From positions 4,107,755-4,171,754 of the forward strand of contig NZ_CP014646.1 in the NCBI RefSeq assembly GCF_001051995.2: a stretch of 64,000 bases of DNA. Direction: 5' to 3'. The position numbers were made by a program, and so were the translations under genes. This stretch comes from Thauera humireducens. Its GTDB lineage: Bacteria > Pseudomonadota > Gammaproteobacteria > Burkholderiales > Rhodocyclaceae. Below the pieces are notes generated by a model that worked only from the letters and a program-made list of their open reading frames with translations, ran no database searches and was not told the origin of the DNA. Shown one piece after another: positions 56,992 to 64,000 of the stretch; the stretch's first letter is position 1, and every line of letters starts with the position of its first letter.

Positions 56992-57101
56992 CAGTCGGAT
57001 CGCTGACGCGGCAACAAGGACGCGCCGATCCAAATGGTGTCTCCTCCACCCTCCTCCTTTGGTGTGGATTTAACGCAGTCCTCGCGGACTGCGTTTTTTT
57101 T
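56992..57101 (+). ncRNA. Candidate small RNA with two CUCCUCC anti-Shine-Dalgarno motifs
   Basis: A region of about 110 bases with no open frame but with ordered structure. Hairpin 1: GGATCG (56997-57002) pairs with CGATCC (57026-57031), with inner CGCG/CGCG. A second element, CCAAA (57030-57034) with TTTGG (57058-57062), presents a loop with CTCCTCC at 57041-57047 and again at 57051-57057. Hairpin 3 is a strong terminator. CUCCUCC is complementary to the ribosome-binding core GGAGGAG, the mode used by several anti-SD small RNAs. The terminator faces right with no gene before it, so a rightward transcript must start nearby. Boundaries are inferred. Confidence 0.55.
57072..57101 (+). terminator. 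Intrinsic terminator of the candidate sRNA
   Basis: AACGCAGTCC (57072-57081) and GGACTGCGTT (57086-57095) pair perfectly over 10 bases with a TCGC loop, followed by a run of T. The nearest annotated gene upstream points the other way. Confidence 0.85.
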
Positions 57102-57122
57102 GCCTTTACGCCAAGTTTGCTT

Positions 57123-57158
57123 CTTAATGATTGACACGCAAGCCGTGATCTCATTAAG
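57123..57158. repeat. Inverted repeat around the rplM -35 element
   Basis: CTTAATGA (57123-57130) and TCATTAAG (57151-57158) are perfect inverted repeats, 20 bases apart, flanking the -35 TTGACA and overlapping the -10. It looks like an operator for a dimeric regulator, or a leader hairpin if transcription starts upstream. Confidence 0.5.
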
Positions 57159-57160
57159 AT
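57131..57160 (+). promoter_or_regulatory. Sigma-70 promoter for rplM-rpsI
   Basis: Consensus -35 TTGACA (57131-57136), 18-base spacer, TAAGAT (57155-57160, 4/6). Predicted start near 57167, about 50 bases before the rplM ATG. An 8-base inverted repeat spans it. Confidence 0.6.
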
Positions 57161-57217
57161 TGCGAGCTTTCCGTTTGACGGCCTGCATGTCCGGCCTGAC
57201 AAAAATCGAGGTTTTAA

Positions 57218-57646
57218 ATGAAGACGTTTTCTGCCAAGCCGCACGAGGTCAAGCGCGACTGGTTCGTTGTCGACGGCACGGACAAGGTGCTTGGCCGTCT
57301 TGCCGCCGAAGTGGCTCGCCGTCTGCGCGGCAAGCACAAGGCCATCTACACCCCGCACGTTGATACCGGTGATTTCATCGTCGTCGTCAACGTCGAGAAG
57401 CTGCGCGTGACCGGCAACAAGGCGCAGGACAAGAAGTACTACCGTCACTCGGGTTACCCGGGCGGTATTTACGAAACCAACTTCACCAAGCTCCAGCAGC
57501 GTTTCCCCGAGCGCGTGCTCGAGAAAGCGGTGAAGGGCATGTTGCCGAAGGGCCCGCTGGGCTACGCCATGCTGAAGAAGCTGAAGTGCTACGCGGGTCC
57601 GTCGCATCCGCACACCGCTCAGCAGCCGCAAGTTCTCGAGATCTGA
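57218..57646 (+). CDS. rplM: 50S ribosomal protein L13
   Basis: A 142-residue protein with the standard L13 sequence: [32 protein letters not shown] at the start, then [20 protein letters not shown] and [13 protein letters not shown], ending [13 protein letters not shown]. First gene of the rplM-rpsI operon. In E. coli, L13 represses its own operon through the leader; whether that holds here is not visible. Confidence 0.98.
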   Translation: MKTFSAKPHEVKRDWFVVDGTDKVLGRLAAEVARRLRGKHKAIYTPHVDTGDFIVVVNVEKLRVTGNKAQDKKYYRHSGYPGGIYETNFTKLQQRFPERVLEKAVKGMLPKGPLGYAMLKKLKCYAGPSHPHTAQQPQVLEI

Positions 57647-57658
57647 AGGAGCCGATAG

Positions 57659-58051
57659 ATGGCTGTCACTTACAACTACGGTACCGGTCGCCGCAAGACT
57701 GCGGTCGCTCGCGTGTTCATCAAGCCGGGCACCGGCAACATCGTCGTCAACGGCAAGCCGGTCGACGAGTTCTTCTCGCGCGAAACGGGCCGCATGATCG
57801 TGCGCCAGCCGCTGGTCCTGACCGGCAGCGAGGGCAAGTTCGACATCATGGTCAACGTCACCGGTGGTGGCGAGTCGGGTCAAGCCGGTGCGGTGCGTCA
57901 TGGCATCACCCGCGCTCTGGTTGACTACAACGCCGAGCTCAAGGGCGAACTGCGCGCTGCTGGCTTCGTCACCCGCGATGCGCGTGAAGTCGAGCGTAAG
58001 AAAGTCGGTCTGCGCAAGGCGCGCCGCGCGAAGCAGTTCTCCAAGCGTTAA
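57659..58051 (+). CDS. rpsI: 30S ribosomal protein S9
   Basis: A 130-residue S9 with [21 protein letters not shown] near the N-terminus, [18 protein letters not shown] near residue 80 and the conserved C-terminus [22 protein letters not shown], whose tail reaches the P-site tRNA. Located 12 bases after rplM, with an AAGGAG ribosome site, and followed by an intrinsic terminator. Confidence 0.98.
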   Translation: MAVTYNYGTGRRKTAVARVFIKPGTGNIVVNGKPVDEFFSRETGRMIVRQPLVLTGSEGKFDIMVNVTGGGESGQAGAVRHGITRALVDYNAELKGELRAAGFVTRDAREVERKKVGLRKARRAKQFSKR

Positions 58052-58072
58052 TCGCTGGTGCCTGCAACAAGA

Positions 58073-58096
58073 GCCGTCCCTCGGGGCGGCTTTTTG
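58073..58096 (+). terminator. Intrinsic terminator after rpsI
   Basis: GCCGTCCC (58073-58080) pairs with GGGGCGGC (58083-58090) including one G-U, followed by five T residues. Confidence 0.8.
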
Positions 58097-58209
58097 CTTT
58101 TCGGCATCGGGGAAAGGCAAGCCTCTGGTCGTCATCCGATCTTCACTGCATCGTGGTGGCGACAGTGCGATAATCGTGGGCGTGCCCTGTCTGCATTAGA
58201 GGAAGCGAG

Positions 58210-59247
58210 ATGATCAAGGTTGGTGTTGTCGGCGGTACCGGTTACACGGGCGTGGAGTTGCTGCGCCTGCTTTCGCGCCACCCGGGGGTGACGCTCACGG
58301 CCATCACCTCGCGTGGCGAGGCGGGTATGCCGGTGGCCGAGATGTTCCCGAGCCTGCGCCGCCGCGTCGACCTGAAGTTCGTGACGCCGCAGGATGCGCA
58401 GCTCGAGAAGTGTGATGTGGTGTTCTTCGCCACGCCCAACGGCATCGCGATGAAGCAGGCGGCAGAGCTCGTCGCTGCCGGCGTGCGCGTGATCGACCTG
58501 GCGGCGGATTTCCGCATCCGTGACGTTGCGGAGTGGCAGAAGTGGTACGGCATGGAGCATGCCGCGCCGGAGCTGGTGACGGAGGCGGTGTATGGGCTTC
58601 CGGAGGTCAATCGCGAGCAGATCCGCAAGGCGCGCGTGCTGGCGAACCCGGGCTGCTATCCGACTGCGGTTCAGTTGGGTTTCCTGCCGCTGGTCGAAGC
58701 CGGGCTGGTCGATACCGATCACCTCATCGCGGATGCCAAGTCAGGCGTGTCGGGTGCTGGCCGCAAGGCCGAGGTGCATACGCTGCTGCCCGAGGCGGCA
58801 GACAGCTTCAAGGCCTACGGCGTGCCTGGTCACCGCCATCTGCCCGAAATCCGTCAAGGGCTGTCACTGGCTGCCGGCTCCCAGGTCGGACTGACGTTCG
58901 TGCCGCATCTGACGCCGATGATCCGTGGCATCCATGCAACCTTGTACGGCCGCATCAAGCACGGTGTCGATCTTCCGGATCTGCAGGCATTGTTCGAGAA
59001 GCGCTACGCGAACGAAACCTTCGTGGATGTGATGCCTGCGGGCAGCCACCCGGAAACGCGTTCGGTGCGTGCCTCCAACCTGTGCCGTATTGCCGTGCAT
59101 CGCCCGCAGGGTGGTGACACCATCGTCGTGCTGTCGGTCATCGACAACCTCGTGAAGGGGGCGGCTGGCCAGGCTGTGCAGAACCTCAACATCATGTTCG
59201 GCTTCGATGAGGAAGCCGGGCTGGATATCGTGCCGGTCAGTCCCTGA
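58210..59247 (+). CDS. argC: N-acetyl-gamma-glutamyl-phosphate reductase
   Basis: Third step of arginine synthesis: NADPH-dependent reduction of N-acetylglutamyl phosphate to its semialdehyde. The 345-residue protein has the nucleotide-binding start [18 protein letters not shown], the active-site Cys in [14 protein letters not shown] near residue 150, and the His in [10 protein letters not shown] near 208. A candidate -10, GATAAT at 58169-58174, lies 36 bases before the ATG. It appears monocistronic; erpA follows after 92 bases. Confidence 0.97.
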   Translation: MIKVGVVGGTGYTGVELLRLLSRHPGVTLTAITSRGEAGMPVAEMFPSLRRRVDLKFVTPQDAQLEKCDVVFFATPNGIAMKQAAELVAAGVRVIDLAADFRIRDVAEWQKWYGMEHAAPELVTEAVYGLPEVNREQIRKARVLANPGCYPTAVQLGFLPLVEAGLVDTDHLIADAKSGVSGAGRKAEVHTLLPEAADSFKAYGVPGHRHLPEIRQGLSLAAGSQVGLTFVPHLTPMIRGIHATLYGRIKHGVDLPDLQALFEKRYANETFVDVMPAGSHPETRSVRASNLCRIAVHRPQGGDTIVVLSVIDNLVKGAAGQAVQNLNIMFGFDEEAGLDIVPVSP

Positions 59248-59339
59248 CGGGAACCTCGCACACGGAATACGATCCGATACTTTGACGATTGCAGAGCGGA
59301 TGGCGCATCATCCGGCGCATACCCCACAGAGGAGAAAAC

Positions 59340-59690
59340 ATGAGCGCAGAAGTCGCAACCCCCGACATCCTGGTCTTCACCGATAGCGCGGCGAACAAGG
59401 TTCGCGAGCTGATCGAGGAGGAAGGCAATCCCGCACTGAAGCTGCGCGTGTTCGTCAGCGGCGGCGGATGCTCGGGCTTCCAGTACGGTTTCACCTTCGA
59501 CGAAGAGGTGAACGAGGACGACACCACCTACGAGAAGAACGGCGTGATGTTGCTGATCGATCCGATGAGCTACCAGTACCTGGTTGGCGCCGAGATCGAC
59601 TACACCGAAGGTCTCGAGGGTTCGCAGTTCGTCATCCGCAACCCGAACGCCACGAGTACCTGCGGCTGCGGCTCATCGTTCTCCGCGTGA
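59340..59690 (+). CDS. erpA: Iron-sulfur cluster insertion protein ErpA
   Basis: A-type carrier delivering [Fe-S] clusters to apo-proteins, including isoprenoid and respiratory enzymes. The 116-residue protein has the three conserved cysteines: [11 protein letters not shown] near residue 41, and [10 protein letters not shown] at the end (CGC). Start ATG 59340 has GAGGAG upstream. An intrinsic terminator with a UUCG loop lies between it and the convergent mepM gene. Confidence 0.97.
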   Translation: MSAEVATPDILVFTDSAANKVRELIEEEGNPALKLRVFVSGGGCSGFQYGFTFDEEVNEDDTTYEKNGVMLLIDPMSYQYLVGAEIDYTEGLEGSQFVIRNPNATSTCGCGSSFSA

Positions 59691-59707
59691 GCGTTGTCCG
59701 CTGAAAT

Positions 59708-59737
59708 GAAAATGGGGCGCTTCGGCGCCCCATTTTC
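59708..59737. terminator. Bidirectional intrinsic terminator (erpA / mepM)
   Basis: A 13-base perfect stem, GAAAATGGGGCGC (59708-59720) and its complement (59725-59737), with a TTCG tetraloop. A/T tails on both sides let it work in both directions between convergent genes. Confidence 0.9.
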
Positions 59738-59766
59738 TTGCCGCCGGCCCGCAGGCCGGTCGTCTT

Positions 59767-61092
59767 TCACTTCGCGCTCGCAAGCTCGTAATTGAGCAGG
59801 GCGAAACGCTCGCGCAGCGGTGAGGTGTCGCGCTGGAAGGCGACCAGTTCCTTCGGGCTCAGCGCATCGGCCATCGGCAAGGCAACGGACATCGGATCTT
59901 TCGGAACCTTGTTGATGTGCACCTCGTAATGCAGGTGCGGGCCGGTGCACCAGCCGGTGCAGCCGACGTAGCCGATCATGTCCCCCTGGCTGATGGCCTG
60001 ACCCTTGCTGAGGCCCCTGGCAAAGCCGTTCAGATGGGCGTAATGGGTGGTGATGCCATTGCGATGCCGGAGCACGATCAGGTTGCCGAAGCCGCGCTGT
60101 GTGCCGACGAATTCGACGGTGCCGTCGGAGGTGGCCTTGATCGGCGTTCCGGTCGGTGCAGCGAAGTCTGTCCCGTTATGGTTGCGCCAGCTCCGGTGGA
60201 TCGGGTGCAGACGGCGGCCGAAACTGGAGCTGACACGCGAGAACTCGAGCGGTGAGCGCAGGAAGCCCTGGCGCAGACTCCTGCCGTCGTCCGAGTAATA
60301 CTGTTCCTTGCCGCTTGCTCCGCGGTAGAGCACCACGGCGTGGCGCTTGCCCTGATTGATGAACTCCGCGGCAAGAATGCGCCCGGCGCGTACCGGGTTG
60401 CCTTCCTCGTAGATTGCCTCGTAGATCACATTGAAGCGGTCGTCCTTGCGCAGGTCGGTATGAAAGTCAATCCAGGTGCCGAAGATTTCGGCCATCTGGG
60501 TCGCGACGTTGTCGGGTACGCCCGCTGCATCGGTTGCGCCGAACAATGAACTGCGGATCACACCCGAGCGCATCTCGACCAGCGTGCTCTGGGCGACGCT
60601 TTCGGATTCGCGCAGCTTGAGTGTGCCACTGTCATCGCGTTCGACGATCACACGGCGCTCGCCGTTGCCGAGCGGAAGGCTGAACGACTGCAGGCGACCA
60701 TCCTGCTGGATCAGGGCCATCACGCTGCGACCTGCACGGAGCTGGCGAAGCGCCTGCTTGCCTTCGTCCGAAGCGGAAATGAAGCTCAGGGCTTCGGCGT
60801 CGTTGACATTGAGCCGGCGGAACAGCGCCTGCAATGTATCGCCGGCCTGAATCCGCTCGTTATGGACGAAGGGCAGGTCGGCCTCGGTTTCCAGCGCAAT
60901 CTTCGGCGTGGGCAAGGTTTCGACCACGGCCTGTACTGGAATCGCCGCGATGTCTTCACCGGGCGCGACGGCCGTGGCCGCCACGACGCCCAGTAACGAG
61001 GTGCCGACGAGGCTGACGAGAACCCATGGCCTCGCGCGCGTAAGGAGTTGTGCCGGCAGTTCGGCTAGAATTCGGGTCTTTCTCGCCTGCAT
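59767..61092 (-). CDS. mepM: M23 murein endopeptidase (MepM-like)
   Basis: A 441-residue envelope peptidase, matching E. coli MepM in length and layout: an N-terminal membrane anchor near residue 30 (VLVSLVGTSLLGVVAATAVA), an OapA/LysM-like region near 80-125 (IQAGDTLQALFRRLNV), a middle domain, and the C-terminal M23 domain with HNGTDFAAPTGTPIKA near 305, HYAHLNGFARGLSKGQ near 350 and HLHYEVHINK near 385. The HxxxD and HxH motifs bind zinc. It cleaves D-Ala-mDAP cross-links to allow wall growth. Divergent from tyrS by 88 bases. Confidence 0.92.
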   Translation of the reverse strand: MQARKTRILAELPAQLLTRARPWVLVSLVGTSLLGVVAATAVAPGEDIAAIPVQAVVETLPTPKIALETEADLPFVHNERIQAGDTLQALFRRLNVNDAEALSFISASDEGKQALRQLRAGRSVMALIQQDGRLQSFSLPLGNGERRVIVERDDSGTLKLRESESVAQSTLVEMRSGVIRSSLFGATDAAGVPDNVATQMAEIFGTWIDFHTDLRKDDRFNVIYEAIYEEGNPVRAGRILAAEFINQGKRHAVVLYRGASGKEQYYSDDGRSLRQGFLRSPLEFSRVSSSFGRRLHPIHRSWRNHNGTDFAAPTGTPIKATSDGTVEFVGTQRGFGNLIVLRHRNGITTHYAHLNGFARGLSKGQAISQGDMIGYVGCTGWCTGPHLHYEVHINKVPKDPMSVALPMADALSPKELVAFQRDTSPLRERFALLNYELASAK

Positions 61093-61180
61093 GTGCTCAC
61101 TGGGCCTGAATGGGCAAAAAATTTCCGGAAGTTTATCAAAGTTGCCCTTGCATCCGGGAAGGTATTTTTGGAGAAATTGA

Positions 61181-62380
61181 ATGACTGATGTTCAGGCGGC
61201 CATTGAGCTGATCAAACGCGGCAGCGATGCCCTTCTGCTCGAGGTCGAACTGGTCGAGCGCCTCAAGACCGGGCGTCCGCTTCGCGTCAAGGCCGGCTTC
61301 GACCCCACGGCGCCGGACCTGCATCTGGGACACACGGTACTCATCAACAAGATGCGTCATTTCCAGGACCTGGGGCACCACATCCTGTTCCTGATCGGCG
61401 ACTTTACCGGCATGATCGGTGACCCCAGCGGCAAGAACGCAACGCGACCGCCGCTGTCTCGCGAGCAGATCATGGAGAACGCCAAGACCTATCAGGACCA
61501 GGTGTTCAAGATCCTCGACCCGGAGAAGACCGAGATCTGCTTCAACTCGACCTGGATGGAGGGGCTCGGCTCGGCCGGCATGATCCGTCTCGCGGCGCAA
61601 CAGACCGTCGCGCGCATGCTCGAGCGTGACGACTTCGCCAAGCGCTACGGCAACAACCAGCCGATCGCGATCCACGAGTTCCTCTATCCGCTGTGCCAGG
61701 GCTACGACTCGGTGGCGATGAAGGCCGACGTCGAGCTGGGCGGAACCGACCAGCGCTTCAACCTGCTGATGGGGCGTGAACTTCAGAAGCACTACGGCCA
61801 GCATCCACAGTGCGTGCTCATGATGCCGTTGCTCGAGGGGCTGGACGGCGTCAACAAGATGTCGAAGTCGCTCGGTAATTACATCGGCATCTCCGAGGCG
61901 CCGAAGGAGATCTTCGGCAAGACGATGTCGGTGTCCGACACCTTGATGTGGCGCTACTACGATCTGCTGTCCTTCCGCTCCACCGCCGAGATCGAGGGGC
62001 TCAAGCGCGACGTCGAGGGCGGGCGCAATCCGCGCGATGTGAAGGTGATGCTGGCGCAGGAACTGGTCGCGCGCTTCCACGGCGCACGTGCGGCGGAGGA
62101 GGCGCTGGCGGATTTCGAGGCCCGCTTCCAGCGCAACGCCATTCCGGACGACATTCCGCAGGTGAATGTGGTCGCCGGCAGCGAGGGTATTCCGCTGTTC
62201 CAGGTGCTGAAGCAGGCCGGGTTGACGGGCAGCACGTCCGAAGCCATGCGCATGATCGAGCAGGGCGCGGTGAAGCTCAACGGCGAGCGCGCGGACGACA
62301 AGGGCTTGCTGCTCAAGGCGGGCGAGACGGTCGTGATGCAGGTCGGCAAGCGCAAGTTCGCCTCGGTGGTGCTGGCTTGA
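61181..62380 (+). CDS. tyrS: Tyrosyl-tRNA synthetase
   Basis: Class I synthetase of the TyrRS-2 subgroup (TyrZ type), 399 residues. HIGH-type HLGHTVL near residue 47 and KMSKSLGN near 225 are present, with FEAQRD-like [17 protein letters not shown] near 72. The C-terminal S4 domain ([19 protein letters not shown]) near 345 binds the tRNA. ATG 61181 has no strong ribosome site but begins the family-typical [14 protein letters not shown]. Followed by murI after 25 bases. Confidence 0.97.
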   Translation: MTDVQAAIELIKRGSDALLLEVELVERLKTGRPLRVKAGFDPTAPDLHLGHTVLINKMRHFQDLGHHILFLIGDFTGMIGDPSGKNATRPPLSREQIMENAKTYQDQVFKILDPEKTEICFNSTWMEGLGSAGMIRLAAQQTVARMLERDDFAKRYGNNQPIAIHEFLYPLCQGYDSVAMKADVELGGTDQRFNLLMGRELQKHYGQHPQCVLMMPLLEGLDGVNKMSKSLGNYIGISEAPKEIFGKTMSVSDTLMWRYYDLLSFRSTAEIEGLKRDVEGGRNPRDVKVMLAQELVARFHGARAAEEALADFEARFQRNAIPDDIPQVNVVAGSEGIPLFQVLKQAGLTGSTSEAMRMIEQGAVKLNGERADDKGLLLKAGETVVMQVGKRKFASVVLA

Positions 62381-62405
62381 CCCGCGTGCGCGTGAGGGGC
62401 ATGAA

Positions 62406-63218
62406 GTGAGCGCAGCCGAAGCGTCGCGCCCCATCGGCGTGTTCGATTCGGGCGTCGGCGGCCTGACCGTCGTCCGCGCGCTGATGGAGCGCCTGCCGCT
62501 GGAGAGCATTGTTTACTTCGGCGACACGGCTCGCGTGCCTTACGGCGTGAAGTCGGTGGCGACGATCGAGCACTTCACCGCGCAGATCACCGACTTCCTG
62601 CTGCGGCGTGACGTCAAGATGCTGATCATCGCCTGCAACACCATGGCGGCGGTCGCGGCCCATGTGGTGCACCGGCTGGCGCGCGGCATTCCGGTGCTCG
62701 ACGTGATCGAGGCCGGCGCCCGCGCTGCCGTGTCGACCTCGACCGGGCGGCGCATCGGCGTGATCGGCACGCCGACCACGATCAACAGCAACGCCTACGC
62801 GCGGCGCATGCACGAACTCGACCCGTCGGTGCGCGTGTATTCGCAGGCCTGTCCGTTGTTCGTGCCGCTGGTGGAAGAGGGCTGGCTCGACCATCCTGTG
62901 ACGCGCCTGACCGCCCAGGAATATCTCCGTCCTGTGCTGGCGGAGGACGTCGACAGTCTGGTGCTCGGCTGCACGCACTACCCGTTGTTGAAGCCCCTGC
63001 TGCGCGATGTGGCGGGGCCGGGTGTGCGGCTGATCGACTCTGCCGTGACGACCGCAGAACTTGCTGCGCAGCGCCTGCAGCAGGTGGACCTGCTGCGCCA
63101 GGGGGGCGTCGCGGCGGACTATCGCTTCGTGGTCAGCGACGTACCGCTTCGCTTCCAGACCATCGGCGAGCGTTTCCTCGGCCGCTCCCTCGGTCCGGTC
63201 GAGAAGGTCGACTGGTAA
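62406..63218 (+). CDS. murI: Glutamate racemase
   Basis: Makes D-glutamate for peptidoglycan. The 270-residue protein has VFDSGVGGLTVVRAL near residue 13, YFGDTARVPYG near 37, the first catalytic Cys in IACNTMAAVA near 75 and the second in LGCTHYPLLKPLL near 187. The start is GTG 62406, with GAGGGG upstream; no ATG fits the conserved N-terminus. Same direction as tyrS, likely cotranscribed. Confidence 0.96.
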   Translation: MSAAEASRPIGVFDSGVGGLTVVRALMERLPLESIVYFGDTARVPYGVKSVATIEHFTAQITDFLLRRDVKMLIIACNTMAAVAAHVVHRLARGIPVLDVIEAGARAAVSTSTGRRIGVIGTPTTINSNAYARRMHELDPSVRVYSQACPLFVPLVEEGWLDHPVTRLTAQEYLRPVLAEDVDSLVLGCTHYPLLKPLLRDVAGPGVRLIDSAVTTAELAAQRLQQVDLLRQGGVAADYRFVVSDVPLRFQTIGERFLGRSLGPVEKVDW

Positions 63219-63263
63219 GTGGACGTGGTCAGGAAGATGCCAGTGATGACAAGCCGTGCTCGA

Positions 63264-64000
63264 TCAGGCTGGACCGGTCGCGACCGGTCGGCAAGGGTCT
63301 GAACACCACTCGCTCCAAGACCCGGCGTAAAGGCGCGAGCCGGTCAGGCCGGCCGACTCCATCGCGAGTATATTCACGCAGGCGGTAACGCCCGAACCGC
63401 ATTGATGGACGACCTGCGTGGGCGAATGTCCTTTCAGCAGGCTGCCAAATTCCTCGCGCAGCACCGACGCCTGCTTGAAGCGACCGTTCGCTGTCAGGTT
63501 GTCGCGGAAGAAGCGGTTGATTGCCCCCGGAATGTGACCGCCGACCGGATCGAGGGCCTCGTTCTCACCGCGAAACCGGTCAGGGCTGCGCGCGTCGATC
63601 AGGACCATGTCGGGCTTGTCGAGGTGGGATGCGACAAAATCCGCATCGACGCGGGCCGCGCGCAGGGAAAGCGTGTAGGTGCTGGGCCGGGGGAGCGGAA
63701 GCTCCGTGTCGAGCGGGAGTCCCGCACGGCACCACGCCTGCAGGCCGCCATCCAGTACGGCGACGCGGTCATGCCCGAGCCAGCGCAACAGCCACCACAG
63801 GCGTGCCGCGAACATGCCGCCCGCGTCGTCATAGGCGACGACCTGGGTGTGATTGGAGACGCCACAGCGTTCGAGCCGCGCCGCAAGCTGCGCGGGATCG
63901 GGCAGGGGATGGCGTCCGTTGCGCCCCGTCCTGGGGGCCGACAGCTCGGTCTCGAGGTCGATGAAGTACGCCCCCGGAAGGTGTCCGTCACTGTAGGCGT
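63264..64000 (-). CDS. sseA: Sulfurtransferase (rhodanese / 3-mercaptopyruvate type), 5' end outside window
   Basis: Runs off the right edge; about 245 residues are visible. Two rhodanese domains as in SseA: the end of the first (YSDGHLPGAYFIDLETELSAP near the edge, then VVAYDDAGGMFAARLWWLL), and the second with LIDARSPDRFRGENE, GHIPGAINRFFRDNL and the active-site loop CGSGVTACVNILAM. CGSGVT is the loop of mercaptopyruvate sulfurtransferases (CG-S/A-G-V-T) rather than thiosulfate rhodanese (CRxGxR). It transfers sulfur to thiophilic acceptors such as cyanide or thioredoxin. Confidence 0.9.
   Translation of the reverse strand, partial: AYSDGHLPGAYFIDLETELSAPRTGRNGRHPLPDPAQLAARLERCGVSNHTQVVAYDDAGGMFAARLWWLLRWLGHDRVAVLDGGLQAWCRAGLPLDTELPLPRPSTYTLSLRAARVDADFVASHLDKPDMVLIDARSPDRFRGENEALDPVGGHIPGAINRFFRDNLTANGRFKQASVLREEFGSLLKGHSPTQVVHQCGSGVTACVNILAMESAGLTGSRLYAGSWSEWCSDPCRPVATGPA

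Overview
The window is ordinary chromosome from a GC-rich betaproteobacterium, most likely of the order Rhodocyclales (Azoarcus/Thauera/Aromatoleum group). This placement is an inference from very high GC codon use, betaproteobacterial gene pairs (rppH next to a CNP1-like gene and coq7; ilvE with a CHCC zinc-finger gene; nudJ with mnmA; yhdP with a nitrilase-family gene and tldD) and general synteny. I see no insertion sequence, prophage, CRISPR array, plasmid origin or rRNA operon. Coding density is high and one tRNA gene (Pro, anticodon CGG) is present.

Layout. 0-4 kb: the end of a LolA-like lipoprotein-sorting gene, an outer-membrane barrel protein and an RND/MMPL transporter, together resembling an envelope lipid-trafficking cassette. 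4-7.1 kb (minus): rplU-rpmA-obgE-proB behind a good sigma-70 promoter. 7.2-13.3 kb: a SulP permease, a PP2C phosphatase, the pnt transhydrogenase genes and a small secreted protein; the pntAA/pntAB junction carries an apparent one-base deletion that fuses the two frames. 13.3-20.4 kb: a PAS-EAL protein with an altered active site, rhlE, rlmM, a lipoprotein, an orphan UgpB-like binding protein and ispB, then tRNA-Pro. 20.6-32.8 kb: dinB, a PduO-type cobalamin adenosyltransferase, alaS, an HDOD protein, a phosphomannomutase/phosphoglucomutase, a YheT-type hydrolase, an NTF2-like protein, a CHCC zinc finger, ilvE, nudJ, a putative secreted cysteine hydrolase and mnmA. 32.8-39.5 kb (minus): an unknown 318-aa protein, DUF2062, sixA, CYTH-CHAD and glnE. 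39.6-47.2 kb: yhdP, a nitrilase-family amidase, tldD, and a radical-SAM photolyase-like gene with a LexA box at its start. 47.3-50.8 kb (minus): a small secreted protein and the glrK-qseG-glrR two-component operon. 51.1-56.6 kb: bactofilin, lytic transglycosylase, proS, rppH, a CNP1-like gene, coq7 and an OsmC protein. 56.6-64 kb: a gene-free stretch holding a probable small RNA, then rplM-rpsI, argC, erpA, mepM, tyrS, murI and the end of a sulfurtransferase gene.

The genes serve core functions: translation (L13, S9, L21, L27, three aminoacyl-tRNA synthetases, RlmM, MnmA), amino-acid synthesis (proB, argC, ilvE), nitrogen control (glnE), envelope growth (murI, mepM, lytic transglycosylase, bactofilin, YhdP), quinone synthesis (ispB, coq7) and redox balance (pnt). 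The points most worth checking are: a candidate small RNA with two CUCCUCC anti-Shine-Dalgarno motifs upstream of rplM; the pntAA-pntAB fusion by a one-base deletion; the LexA-boxed radical-SAM gene whose start codon sits in a hairpin; a 19-bp hairpin covering the start codon of a small secreted protein gene; and several conserved-looking proteins of unknown function.
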